This document shows positions 8,396 to 18,900 of a stretch of DNA of 64,000 nucleotides, piece after piece. The stretch is from positions 1 to 64,000 of the forward strand of contig CAMCZZ010000018.1 in the NCBI GenBank assembly GCA_945888375.1, written 5' to 3'. The position numbers and the translations under genes are program-made. Position 1 is the stretch's first letter. Each line of letters begins with the position of its first letter. Source of the DNA: Akkermansia muciniphila (GTDB lineage Bacteria; Verrucomicrobiota; Verrucomicrobiia; Opitutales; Opitutaceae). Below the pieces are notes generated by a model. That model was not told where the DNA came from, did not search any database, and was given only the letters and a program-made list of their open reading frames with translations.

Positions 8396-10755
8396 TCTCG
8401 CGTCTTTTCCGACACGCTCTGCTCGCCCTCTCGTTATCTTCCTTCGGTGCGAAACCCGTCCAGGCCACCACCATGCCCAGCCACTCGTTTAGCATCGCCG
8501 CGGAGGACTTCCTTCTCGACGGGCAACCCTACGTCATCCGCTGCGGTGAAATTCATTTCCCCCGCGTCCCCCGCGAATACTGGAGCCACCGCCTGCAAAT
8601 GTGCCGCGCCCTCGGCCTCAACACCGTGTGCGTCTACCTTTTCTGGAACTTCCACGAATGGGAGGAGGGCCGCTACGACTGGAGCGGCCCGGCTGACGTC
8701 GCCGAGTTCTGCCGTCTCGCTCAAGCCGAGGGCCTTTGGGTCATCCTTCGCCCCGGCCCCTATTCGTGCGCCGAGTGGGAAATGGGCGGCCTGCCTTGGT
8801 GGTTGGTCAAGACCGACGGCATCGGGCTGCGCTCCACCGACCCCCGTTTCCTTGAACCGGCGACTCGCTACCTGAAGGAGGTCGGACGTGTGCTCGGCCC
8901 GCTCCAGATCACCCGCGGTGGACCCATCCTGATGGTGCAGGTGGAAAATGAATACGGCTCCTTCGGGGACGACGCCACCTACATGGGCGCGCTCCGCCAG
9001 TCGCTGCTCGACGGCGGTTTCGACGTGCCGCTCTTCGCCTGCAACCCCGCCGGCGCCATCGGCAAGGGCTGGCGGTCCGACCTGTTCCAAGTGGTGAACT
9101 TCGGCGCCGGAGCCGCGCAAAAGTCTTTCGAGACGCTGCGCAAGTTCCAGCCGACCGGACCGCTGATGAACGGCGAATACTACCCCGCATGGTTCGACGT
9201 CTGGGGCCGCCGCCACCACACCGGCCCGGCCAAGCCCATCGTGGACGACTTGGACTACATGCTGACGCACCGCCACTCGTTCAGTATCTACATGGCCCAC
9301 GGAGGCACCTCCTTCGGCCTCTGGGCCGGCGCCGACCGCCCTTTCCTGCCCGACACCTCCAGCTACGATTACGACGCCCCGATCAGCGAGGCCGGTTGGG
9401 TGACGCCGAAGTTCGAGGCCATGCGCACGGTCTTCGCCCGCCACCTTCAACCCGGCGAAACCCTACCGCCCCCGCCGGCCCCGCACCCCGTCGTCGCCAT
9501 CCCGCCCTTCGCCCTGAGCGAGACCGCCCCCCTGCTGGCCAACCTGCCCGCGCCCGCCACCGACGAGACGCCCCGGACCATGGAGTTTTACGGGCAGTCG
9601 CGCGGCGTGACGGTCTATGCCGCCACCCTGCCCCCCGGCCCCGGCGGCCTGCTTTCGGCCGAGGCCGTGCACGACTTCGGCTGGGTCTTTCTCGACGGCC
9701 GCCCGGCCGGCGTGCTGGACCGTCGCAGCCGCCGCTTCGCCCTCGCCCTGCCCGCCCGCCAAGCCGCCACGCGCCTTGAGATCATAGTCGAGGCGATGGG
9801 TCGCGTGAATTTCGGTCGCGAGGTGTTCGACCGGAAGGGCCTCCACGGCCCCGTCCGCTTCGCTCCCGCCGACGCCGCGCCGTTCGTGCTCCGCGACTGG
9901 CGCATCCATTCGCTGCCGCTCGAGTCCACCACCCTCGACGCGCTGCGCTACCGAACCGCCGACACCGGCGATACCGGCCCGGCCTTCCGGCGCGGCACCT
10001 TCGACCTCACCTCACCCGGAGACACGTTTCTCGACGTCCGCACCTGGGGCAAGGGCGTGGTCTGGGTCAACGGCCACTGTCTCGGCCGGTTCTGGAACAT
10101 CGGCCCCACCCAGACCATGTATGTCCCCGGCCCGTGGCTGCGCGCCGGACGCAACGAGGTGGTGGTGCTGGACCTGCTCGGTCCCGCCCGCCCCGAACTC
10201 GCCGGCCTGGAGCGACCGATCCTCGACGAACTGCGGCCCGAGCTGGATTTCGCCCGCACGGCCCGCTCGCGCGGCGCCTTCGACTCCGGCGGCCTCGCGC
10301 CCGCCTTTACCGGCGAACTCCGCCCCGAACCCGAGTGGCAGACGCTAACTTTTACCCGCCCCGCCACGGGCCGCTACCTCGCATTCGAGGCCCTCGACGC
10401 CCACGATGGCCAGGCCCACGCCGCCATCAGCGAACTCGAGGCCGTGTCCTCCGCCGGCCAAGTGTTATCCAAAGCCGCCTGGACCATTCTCTGGGTCGAT
10501 AGCGAGGAAACCACCGCCGAGCCCGGCTATGCCGAAAACCTGCTCGACGGCCAGCCCAACACCCAATGGCACACAGCCTACGGCGAGAAGACCACGCCTT
10601 TCCCGCACCGCGTCGTGATCGACCTCGGCGTCAGCGTCGAGGTCGGCGCCGTCCGCTACCTCGCCCGCGCCGGCGACAACACCCGCCCCGGCCGCGTGAA
10701 AACCGCCCGCGTGCTCGTCTCCGACCAACCCTTCGGCCTCGCTCCTGCTCGCTGA
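8392..10755 (+). CDS. secreted beta-galactosidase, GH35, with C-terminal discoidin-like domain
   Basis: A 787-residue GH35 enzyme. Glu187 in VQVENEYGS is the acid/base and Glu262 in MNGEYYPAW the nucleophile. The N-terminal catalytic motif is GEIHFPRVPREYW. Jelly-roll domains follow (WVNGHCLGRFWNIGPTQTMYVP, about 555-580). A discoidin (F5/8C)-like region with NLLDGQPNTQWHT occupies about 650-787. The GTG at 8392 overlaps the GH51 stop and supplies a signal peptide (MISRLFRHALLALSLSSFG); an ATG at 8470 would remove it, so the GTG is preferred. It probably removes beta-galactose from galactan side chains. The discoidin-like region ends early and may be short of its last strands. Confidence 0.93.
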   Translation: MISRLFRHALLALSLSSFGAKPVQATTMPSHSFSIAAEDFLLDGQPYVIRCGEIHFPRVPREYWSHRLQMCRALGLNTVCVYLFWNFHEWEEGRYDWSGPADVAEFCRLAQAEGLWVILRPGPYSCAEWEMGGLPWWLVKTDGIGLRSTDPRFLEPATRYLKEVGRVLGPLQITRGGPILMVQVENEYGSFGDDATYMGALRQSLLDGGFDVPLFACNPAGAIGKGWRSDLFQVVNFGAGAAQKSFETLRKFQPTGPLMNGEYYPAWFDVWGRRHHTGPAKPIVDDLDYMLTHRHSFSIYMAHGGTSFGLWAGADRPFLPDTSSYDYDAPISEAGWVTPKFEAMRTVFARHLQPGETLPPPPAPHPVVAIPPFALSETAPLLANLPAPATDETPRTMEFYGQSRGVTVYAATLPPGPGGLLSAEAVHDFGWVFLDGRPAGVLDRRSRRFALALPARQAATRLEIIVEAMGRVNFGREVFDRKGLHGPVRFAPADAAPFVLRDWRIHSLPLESTTLDALRYRTADTGDTGPAFRRGTFDLTSPGDTFLDVRTWGKGVVWVNGHCLGRFWNIGPTQTMYVPGPWLRAGRNEVVVLDLLGPARPELAGLERPILDELRPELDFARTARSRGAFDSGGLAPAFTGELRPEPEWQTLTFTRPATGRYLAFEALDAHDGQAHAAISELEAVSSAGQVLSKAAWTILWVDSEETTAEPGYAENLLDGQPNTQWHTAYGEKTTPFPHRVVIDLGVSVEVGAVRYLARAGDNTRPGRVKTARVLVSDQPFGLAPAR

Positions 10756-10769
10756 AACCTCCGCCCCGC

Positions 10770-13502
10770 ATGCGTCCCGGCTTTCTCCTCGCCATGCTCT
10801 GCGCCTGCACTCCTGCCGGCTTCGCCGCACCCGCCCTTACAATCAACCGTCTTACCGTCAACGGGCGCGCCGATCCGCTTGGCATCTCCGCGGACAACAT
10901 CTCCTTCGGCTGGAGCTCGGCCGCCGCCACGCGCGGCGCAAGCCAGTCCGCGCGCCAGCTTTGCGTCGGCACCGGACCGGGCCTCGCCGATGTTTGGGAC
11001 TCCGGCCGAGTCGCCACCGACGCCCAGGTCGATGCCTCCCTGCCCGCTTCCGTGCTCTTGGCGCCCGCCACGCTTTACTACTGGCAGGTCAAAACCTGGG
11101 ACCAGCACGGAGTCGCCAGCGATTGGAGCCCGCCCGCCCGTTTCGAAACCGGTCTGCTCTCCGCCACCGACTGGGGCGCCGCATGCTGGATCACCGCCGC
11201 CGCCACACCGGGCACTCCCCTTCCTTTGCTGCGCGGCGACTTCACCGCCCGCGGCCCCGTCACCCGCGCCCGGCTCTACGCCTCCGCCCTCGGCATCTAT
11301 CAACTCACCCTCAACGGCCTCCGCGTCGGCGACCAGTTTCTCGCCCCGGGCTGGACCGATTACCACCAGCGCATCCAGAGTCAGACTTACGATGTCACCA
11401 CTCTCATCCAGACGGGCGCCAACGTCCTCGGCGCCGCGCTCGGGGATGGCTGGTATCGCGGCCAGGTGGGCCTGGGTTGGACAAAAGTTTACGGTGACGA
11501 ACTGGCCTTCATCGCCCGCCTCCGCCTGACCTACGCCGACGGTTCCGAAGCCTGGTTCGACACCGATGCGAACTGGCGTCAAGCCGCCGGCCCGCGCTTG
11601 GTCGCCGACCTCCAAAACGGCGAACACCACGACGCCCGCCTGGAACAGCCGGGCTGGGACACCCCCGGTTTCGACGCGTCCGTTTGGCCCCGCGCCGCCT
11701 TGCTCGGCGCCACCCCGCACGGCCGCCTCGTCCCTCAGCCCGACGAGCCCGTGCGCGCCGTCGCCACGCTCAGCGCCCGCTCCCGGACCGAACCCGCGCC
11801 CGGCGAATACGTCTACGATCTCGGCCAGAATCTCGTCGGTGTCGCCCGCGTTCGCCTCAACGGCCGCGCCGGCCAAACCATCCGCCTCCGCCACGCCGAG
11901 GAGCTCTACCGCACCGGCCCGCAGACCGGCCGTCTCTACACCGACAATCTGCGCAAAGCCCGCGCGACCGACACCTACACCTTCGCCCGCGACGGCATGG
12001 TCACCTTTCAGCCCGTCTTCACCCAGCACGGTTTCCGTTACTTGGAGATCACCGGCGCCGACACCCCGCCCACCATCGCCGACGTCGAGGCCGTGGTGCT
12101 CTCCTCGGATCTTCCCGCCATCGGCGAGCTGCGCACCGATCACGCGATGCTCAACCAGCTCGTGAGCAACATCCGCTTGGGACAACGGGGTAACTTTCTC
12201 TCCATCCCGACCGATACTCCCGCCCGCGACGAGCGCCTGGGCTGGACCGGCGATATCAACGTCTTCGCCCCCGCCGCCGCCCGGTTCGCCGATACCCGCG
12301 CCTTTCTCTCCAAGTGGATGACCGACGTGCGCGATGCCCAGAAACCCGATGGCAACCTGCCCGCCGTCGTGCCCCAGCCCCGGCACGAGTTCGATTCCAC
12401 CGGCGTCGGCTGGCCCGATGCCATCATCACCGTGCCGCACTCCGTCTGGCGCGCCACCGGCGATCTCCGCATCGTGCGCGAAAACTGGGCCGCCATGCGC
12501 GCCTTCCTCGGCTTCGTCCACGCCAGCGCCACCGCTGACGGCGACCTGCTCGAACAGGGTCGATCCAACTGGTTTTCCGGCGACTGGCTCAGTCTCGAAA
12601 AAGTCGATCGGCTCCAGGAACACCAGGTCATCGCCACCGCCTACTTCGCCGAGAATACCCGCCTGATGGCCGAGCTCGCCGCCGCCCTCGGCGAGAGCGC
12701 CCTCGCCGCCGAATGGTCTGAACTCGTCCCGCGCATCCGCGCCGCCTTCGTCGCCGCCTACATCGATGCCGACGGGGCCATCCACACCGGCACCCAGACC
12801 GCCTACGCTATCGCCCTCGGCATGGATATGATTGACGACCCCGCCGCGCGCCAACGCGTCGCCGCCCGGTTCGTCGCCAAACTCGCCGCCGACGACTACC
12901 ACCTGCGCACCGGCTTTCTCGGCACGCCTTGGCTCCTGCCCGCCCTCTCCCGCATCGGCCGCGACGACCTCGCCGTGCGTCTCCTGCTCAACGACACCTA
13001 TCCGTCCTGGGGCTTCCCGATTTCCCTCGGCGCCACCACTCTGTGGGAGCGTTGGAACTCCGTTCAGCCCAACCTGGAATTCGGCCCGGTTGATATGAAT
13101 TCATTCAACCACTACGCCTACGGCGCGGTCGGCGACTGGATGTTCCAAAAACTCGGCGGCCTTCACGCCCTCGAGCCCGGCTACAAAAAATCCCTCATCG
13201 CCCCGCTCCTCGACCAGTCCCGCGTGCGCGGCGCCGTCGGCACCTTGCGCACACCCTACGGGCTGCTCGCCTGCGACTGGCGCGCGACCGACGAGCAACT
13301 CACCCTCGCCGTGGAGGTCCCGGCCAACACCACCGCCGAGATTCACCTCCCGACCCTCGATCCCGACACCGTGCTCGAAGGCGATTCCACCGCCCGTTCC
13401 GCCCACGGCGTCACCGCGAGCACGTTCCAGAAGGGCCGCCTGATCCTGACCGTCGGCTCCGGCCGATACCTTTTTACCGCCCCTGGTGCCGCCACCCACT
13501 GA
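10770..13502 (+). CDS. secreted alpha-L-rhamnosidase, GH78
   Basis: A 910-residue enzyme with a signal peptide (MRPGFLLAMLCACTPAGFAA). It shows the GH78 order: a beta-sandwich N-terminal domain, the Bac_rhamnosid_N type region (RLYASALGIYQLTLNGLRVG, about 168-187), a middle concanavalin-like domain (VYDLGQNLVGVARV), then the (alpha/alpha)6 barrel. The catalytic segment TPARDERLGWTGD places Asp487/Glu488 as in other family members. WERWNS and the C-terminal beta-domain follow. It would remove alpha-rhamnose from rhamnogalacturonan or arabinogalactan. It lies 14 bases after the GH35 gene, and its stop is 10 bases before the GH127 start. The frame is open upstream to 10566, but the signal peptide fixes 10770. 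Confidence 0.95.
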   Translation: MRPGFLLAMLCACTPAGFAAPALTINRLTVNGRADPLGISADNISFGWSSAAATRGASQSARQLCVGTGPGLADVWDSGRVATDAQVDASLPASVLLAPATLYYWQVKTWDQHGVASDWSPPARFETGLLSATDWGAACWITAAATPGTPLPLLRGDFTARGPVTRARLYASALGIYQLTLNGLRVGDQFLAPGWTDYHQRIQSQTYDVTTLIQTGANVLGAALGDGWYRGQVGLGWTKVYGDELAFIARLRLTYADGSEAWFDTDANWRQAAGPRLVADLQNGEHHDARLEQPGWDTPGFDASVWPRAALLGATPHGRLVPQPDEPVRAVATLSARSRTEPAPGEYVYDLGQNLVGVARVRLNGRAGQTIRLRHAEELYRTGPQTGRLYTDNLRKARATDTYTFARDGMVTFQPVFTQHGFRYLEITGADTPPTIADVEAVVLSSDLPAIGELRTDHAMLNQLVSNIRLGQRGNFLSIPTDTPARDERLGWTGDINVFAPAAARFADTRAFLSKWMTDVRDAQKPDGNLPAVVPQPRHEFDSTGVGWPDAIITVPHSVWRATGDLRIVRENWAAMRAFLGFVHASATADGDLLEQGRSNWFSGDWLSLEKVDRLQEHQVIATAYFAENTRLMAELAAALGESALAAEWSELVPRIRAAFVAAYIDADGAIHTGTQTAYAIALGMDMIDDPAARQRVAARFVAKLAADDYHLRTGFLGTPWLLPALSRIGRDDLAVRLLLNDTYPSWGFPISLGATTLWERWNSVQPNLEFGPVDMNSFNHYAYGAVGDWMFQKLGGLHALEPGYKKSLIAPLLDQSRVRGAVGTLRTPYGLLACDWRATDEQLTLAVEVPANTTAEIHLPTLDPDTVLEGDSTARSAHGVTASTFQKGRLILTVGSGRYLFTAPGAATH

Positions 13503-13512
13503 TTCACCAGCC

Positions 13513-15906
13513 ATGCTCCGCCCCCGCTCCCTTCTAGCTGTATTCCTCGCCTGCACTCCTCCCGCCTTCGCCGCGCCCGTTTCGCTCGTTGCTGAGCCCT
13601 TCCCGCCGGACCGCGTGCGCCTGCTCGAGGGCCCCTTCCTCGCCGCCCAGCAGACCAACGCCCGCTTTCTGCTAGAAGTCGTGGAGACGGATCGCCTGCT
13701 GGCCGGCTTCCGCGCCCAAGCCGGCCTGCCAAAAAAAGCCGAACGCTACGGCGGCTGGGAGGCGCGCGGCATCAACGGCCACTCGCTCGGCCACTACCTC
13801 TCCGCCCTCGCCTTCCACTACGCCGCCACCGGCGACCCCCGCGCGCTTGAGCGCGTGAACTCCATCGTCGCCGAACTCGCCGCCTGCCAGGCGGCCAACG
13901 GCGACGGCTACGTGCTGCCGGTCTCCAAAAGCCTCTACGAGGACCTGCGCGCGGGTCGCATCAAAGCCGCCGGCTTTTCCCTCAACGACGAGTGGGTGCC
14001 CAATTACACCCTGCACAAAGTCCTCGCCGGCCTGCGCGACGCCTACCGCGTCGCCGGCAATCACCAGGCTCTCGCGATCGAACGCCGCCTCGCCGATTAC
14101 CTCGCCGGAGTCTACGAGAAACTTACCCCCGCCCAAGCCCAGGAAATCCTCAAGGCCGAGTTCGGCGGTCTCAACGAGGTCTTCGCCGACCTCTCCACGG
14201 ACACCCGCGACCCGCGTTACCTCACCCTCGCGCAGACCGTCTTTCACCACGACGCCATCCTCCACCCGCTCGAGCAGAGTCGCGATGAACTCGACGGCCG
14301 CCACGGCAACACCCAAGTGCCCAAAATCATCGGCCTCGCCCGCCAGTATCAACTCACGGGGGAGCCTGCCGCGCACGCTGGCGTGGCCACCTTTTGGGAG
14401 AGCGTCGTCCACCGGCGTTCCTTCGCCAACGGCGGTCACGGCGACCACGAACACTTTTTCCCGCCCGTCCAGTTCCCTGGGAAACTCGGCCCGCAAAACA
14501 CCGAGACCTGCAACACTTACAACATGATCAAGCTCGCCGGCGTGAAGTTCGCCTGGCTGCCCGCTGCCACCGACATGGACTTCGTCGAGCGCGGCCTGCT
14601 CAACCACGTCCTCGCCAACCTCGGCCGCCAGCCGGGCGAGTTCGGCTACTTCCTGCCGCTCGGCAACATCGCCTACAAAACCTTCTCAACCCCCGACGTC
14701 TCCTGGTGGTGCTGCGTCGGCACCGGCATGGAAAATCCCGCCCGTTACGGAGAACAGGTGTATTTCCACGGCAACGACACGCTTTGGGTAAACCTCTACA
14801 TCGCGTCCCGCCTAGACTGGCGCGAACGCGGGATCGTCCTGCGCCAGGAGACCGCCTTCCCCGACGCCGACACCGTGCGCTTCGTGGTCGAGGCCGCCGC
14901 CCCTGCCCGATTTACCCTTAAGCTCCGTCACCCGTTCTGGTGCAAACGCCCCGTCGCTTCCATTAACGGTGAACCGATCGCCGTCGGCTCGACCCCGTCC
15001 TCGTATCTAGAACTGACCCGCGAATGGCACGACGGCGACGTGGTCGAGCTGCGCCTGCCCATGACGCTGCGCACCGAGCCCCTGCCCCACTCCGACGACA
15101 AGATCGTCGCCCTGATGCATGGCCCGCTCCAACTCGCCGCCATCGTCCCGTCCGCCCCGGGCACGCCCGATCCCGCCCGCCAGCGCTACGGCGACCACCT
15201 GAAGTCCCCCGGCCGCGTCCCCGGCAACCCGCCCGTGCTGGTCGCGGCCGACGCCGAGGCCGCGCTCGCCGCTCTCCAGCCCGACCCCACCGGGCGTTTC
15301 GCCGCCTTCCGCACCGACGGCCTGATGCAACCGGCCGATCTTTCGCTCGTGCCGCTGCACCGAATCTACGAGGAACACTACGCGGCCTACTTCCGCCTCT
15401 ACACCCCCGCGTCCTGGGCCGAACGCCAAAACGAAGTCCGCGCCGAGGAAGCCGCCCGCGCCGCGCTGGAAGCCGCCACCCTTGATCGCGTGGAGCCCGG
15501 TTTTCAGCAATCCGAGGTCGAGCACGGCTTCACCTCGGACCGCAGTGAGACCGGTGACTTCCAAAACCGCAAGTGGCGCGACGCTCTGCCCGGCGGCTGG
15601 TTCTCCTATCGCTTGGAGGTGAGTCCGGATAAACCTGTTGCCCTCGTCACCACCCATTGGGGCGGAGACCGCGGCCGCGAATACGAACTCTGGATCGACG
15701 ACCACCGCATCTCGGTGCGCCTGGCTACCGGCCCGCGCGACGCCTTTTTCGAGGCGGCCTACGCCCTGCCGCCGGCACTCACCCAGGGCAAGTCCCACGT
15801 GACCGTCCGCCTCGCCGCCCCCGGCGCCCGCGCCGGCGCCTTCGGTCTCCGCATCGTCTCGGCCGCCGCGATCACCACGCCCCAGTGGCGCGAGGGTCGC
15901 CGCTGA
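13513..15906 (+). CDS. secreted beta-L-arabinofuranosidase family protein, GH127
   Basis: A 797-residue protein with a signal peptide (MLRPRSLLAVFLACTPPAFAA). It is a GH127 (formerly DUF1680) enzyme. The zinc-thiolate catalytic site known from Bifidobacterium HypBA1 is intact: Glu331 and Cys333 in ETCNTYNM, and Cys400-Cys401 in SWWCCVGTGMEN, where Cys is the nucleophile. The (alpha/alpha)6 barrel starts with GINGHSLGHYLSALA. The C-terminal beta-sandwich domain (about 650-797) has TTHWGGDRGREYELWID. It would release beta-linked L-arabinofuranose, known from extensin-type and RG-II glycans; other GH127 specificities exist. An in-frame ATG at 13486 overlaps the GH78 end and would delay the signal peptide, so 13513 is used. 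Confidence 0.93.
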   Translation: MLRPRSLLAVFLACTPPAFAAPVSLVAEPFPPDRVRLLEGPFLAAQQTNARFLLEVVETDRLLAGFRAQAGLPKKAERYGGWEARGINGHSLGHYLSALAFHYAATGDPRALERVNSIVAELAACQAANGDGYVLPVSKSLYEDLRAGRIKAAGFSLNDEWVPNYTLHKVLAGLRDAYRVAGNHQALAIERRLADYLAGVYEKLTPAQAQEILKAEFGGLNEVFADLSTDTRDPRYLTLAQTVFHHDAILHPLEQSRDELDGRHGNTQVPKIIGLARQYQLTGEPAAHAGVATFWESVVHRRSFANGGHGDHEHFFPPVQFPGKLGPQNTETCNTYNMIKLAGVKFAWLPAATDMDFVERGLLNHVLANLGRQPGEFGYFLPLGNIAYKTFSTPDVSWWCCVGTGMENPARYGEQVYFHGNDTLWVNLYIASRLDWRERGIVLRQETAFPDADTVRFVVEAAAPARFTLKLRHPFWCKRPVASINGEPIAVGSTPSSYLELTREWHDGDVVELRLPMTLRTEPLPHSDDKIVALMHGPLQLAAIVPSAPGTPDPARQRYGDHLKSPGRVPGNPPVLVAADAEAALAALQPDPTGRFAAFRTDGLMQPADLSLVPLHRIYEEHYAAYFRLYTPASWAERQNEVRAEEAARAALEAATLDRVEPGFQQSEVEHGFTSDRSETGDFQNRKWRDALPGGWFSYRLEVSPDKPVALVTTHWGGDRGREYELWIDDHRISVRLATGPRDAFFEAAYALPPALTQGKSHVTVRLAAPGARAGAFGLRIVSAAAITTPQWREGRR

Positions 15907-15947
15907 GCGCACCCACTTCTCCGCTCCCTTTACCCCACCCCAAACCC

Positions 15948-18900
15948 GTGCCCCACCCCGTCCTTCTTCAATCACGCTTCCTCGCAATCCTGGCGCTCGG
16001 TCTGCTCCTGCCTTGCGTCGCTTTCACCCAGACGATCTCGGTCGCCGAGGGCGTGCAAACCTACGGCTCGCTCACCGGCGCGACCGTGACGCTCACCGGC
16101 AAATCCGAGCTGCGCCTGACCGCCTCGTCCGCCGTCCTCAGCACCTCCGTCGTTAATCTCAACTCCCTCGATTCCGCCCTGCTCTTCACGAACGTGCGCC
16201 CGTCGGCCGTCGCCTCGACCTACCTGGGCCAGATCCGAGTGAACGGAGCCGCCGCGGTATCGGGCACCAACGTGCGCATCGTCCAATACGGCGCCGGCGC
16301 CATCATCCTGCCGCACACCCCGGGTCTCGCTCCGCTTCAAGTCTTCACCGGCCCGGACTTCTCCGGCGCCACGCGTGACATCCCGCAATACCGGACCTAC
16401 AACTCCGCCGCCTCGCTCGGCGCGTTTGATCGCACCATCAGCTCGTTCAAACTCCGCCGCGGCTACCTCGCCACCGTCTCCACCCAGCCGGACGGCACCG
16501 GCCCGAGCCGGCTCTACGTCGCCCAGGACGGCGATCTGGAAATCGGTCGCCTGCCCGCCGAGCTCGACAACGCGGTCGCCTACGTCCGCGTGCTGCCGTG
16601 GCGCTGGGTTTCCAAAAAAGGCGCCTGCGATATCGCCCCGACCACCCTCGATGCCTCGTGGTTCTACAACTGGAACAACGACGGCAACGTCGTCCAATCC
16701 ACCCTCGATTACGAGTTCGTGCCCATCCGCCAGCAACGCTGGTGGCCCGCCTACCCCACCAACAAACCCGAATCCAACCACCTGCTCGGGTTCAACGAAC
16801 CGAACAACCCGGTGGAGGACGCCTACACTTCGCTGGACAACGGCAACGTGGACACCGCCATCGCCGTCTGGCCGGAACTGCTCGCCTGCGGTCTGCGCGT
16901 CGGCGCCCCCGCCGTGACCGACGGCGGCGAGACCTGGCTCTACGATTTCATCGCCAAGGCCGACGCCGCCCGCCTCCGCGTCGATTACGTCCCGATCCAC
17001 TTCTACCGCTGCGGTTACTCCGCCTCCCAGCTCTACACGTGGCTCTACAACATCCACGTCCGCACCGGCCGCCCGCTTTGGGTCACCGAGTTCAACAACG
17101 GCGCCAACTGGACCACCTGCGCTGATCCCACCCTGGCGCAAAACGCCACCACCATCGCCGCATTCACCGAGATGCTGGACAACGCCCCGTTCATCGAGCG
17201 CTACGCCATCTACAGCGCGGTCGAGCCGGTGCGCCAGATGGTCGACGCCAATGGAGCCCTCACCCCAGCCGGCACTGCCTACAAGGCCAACGCGTCTCCT
17301 ATCGGCTACACCCAGCGCCTCCCCGCCGCCGGTTCGCGCGGCGTCGCCCAGTTCTCCTTCGACGGCCACACCCTGGACAACTCCGGCCTCGGCAACAACG
17401 TGATCGGCGCCGGTCGTCCCGCGTTCACCACCGGGCGCTCCGGTCAGGCCGTCCGCCTCGACGGCACGACCACCCACCTGCAACTCCCGCCCGATGTCGC
17501 CAACGCGACCGCCTTCACCTTCGCCGCCTGGGTTCGCTGGGACGGCGGCGCCATCTGGCAACGCATCTTTGATTTCGGGCGCGACTCCACGCACTACATG
17601 TTCCTCACGCCGTCCGCCGGCTCCGGAACCCTGCGCTTCGCCATCAACAACGGCTCCGGCGAACAAATCGTCGAGTCCACCGGCCTCGCCTCGGGCTCGT
17701 GGCAACATGTCGCGGTCACGCTCTCCGGCGGCGTCGCCCGGCTCTACCGCAACGGCGCCCTGTCCGCGTCCGCCGCCGTGACCATCACGCCCGCCCAACT
17801 CGCCGCCGATTTAAACTACCTCGGCAAAAGCCAGTTCGCTGCCGATCCGCTTTTCGCCGGCCGGCTTGACGAAGTCCTCGTTTCGGACCGCGCCCTTTCC
17901 GCCACGCAGATCACCGCGCTCCAGACCAACACCGCGCCCGTCTTCTCCGCCGCCACCCTACCCGACGGCACCGCCACCCAGGGTGTCGCCTACGCCGGGT
18001 CGCTCGCCGGTTCCGCCACCGACCCCGACGCGGGCGACACCCTCGCCTACGGCAAAGCCTCCGGCCCCGCCTGGCTGCAGGTCGCGGCCGGCGGAGCCCT
18101 TTCCGGCACCCCGACCTTCGATGACGAAGGCGTGCAAGAATTCGTGCTCACCGTCACCGACGCCGCCGGCGCCACCGATTCGATCGTGCTAAAGCTCACC
18201 CTGCCGCTCGTCTCGGGCTCCGGAGTCTGGAACACGGATGCCTCCGGCTCCTGGGGCACCGCCGCGAATTGGTCCGCCGCGTTCCCCGCCAACGGCCGCG
18301 GTCGAACCGCAGACTTCAGCGCCCTCAACCTCTCCGCCGATCGCACCGTGACCCTCGACGCCGCCCGAACCCTCGGCAGTCTGGTTTTTGGCGACACCAC
18401 CGGGTCGGAAAACCAGACCCTCGCCACCACCGCCGGAGCCGCCCTCACGTTGAACTCCGGCACCTCCGCCGCGCCCTCCATCCAGGTGAAGCAAAACACC
18501 GCCACCCTCGCCCTCCCGCTCGCCGGCTCCTCCGGCTTGGTGAAAGACGGCGCGGGCGCGGTTGTTCTCGGTGCCGTCAATCCCATCGCAGGTAACATCA
18601 CGATCAACTCCGGCACCCTGGCCGTGCTCGGCGCTGGCGCGCTGTTTCCCGGCGCGTGGAACAACACCGCCGTGGTCACGGTGAACCCCGGCGCCACCCT
18701 GGAGCTGGACCGCTGGGGCTACGGTCCAGGCGGAATCTATCGCACCCAGGCCCTCGGCGGCCTCGACTACGCACCCGCCCGACTGGTCCTGAACGGCGGT
18801 CGAATCCGCTGCACCGGCGGCGCGTCCGCCGCCCCGCTCGATCCGGCCGAGAAACCCTACGGGCCGGGCTTCACCCTCGGCGCCGCCGGCGCGACACTGG

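Noticed and set aside
10656-12902. A 748-codon open frame antisense to GH78, and similar long antisense frames at 6467-7978, 15972-17798 and 61187-62818
   Set aside because: They have Gly-, Gly/Ala/Val- and Glu-rich composition without motifs, and lie exactly over genes with clear catalytic residues. Long antisense frames are expected at this GC content.
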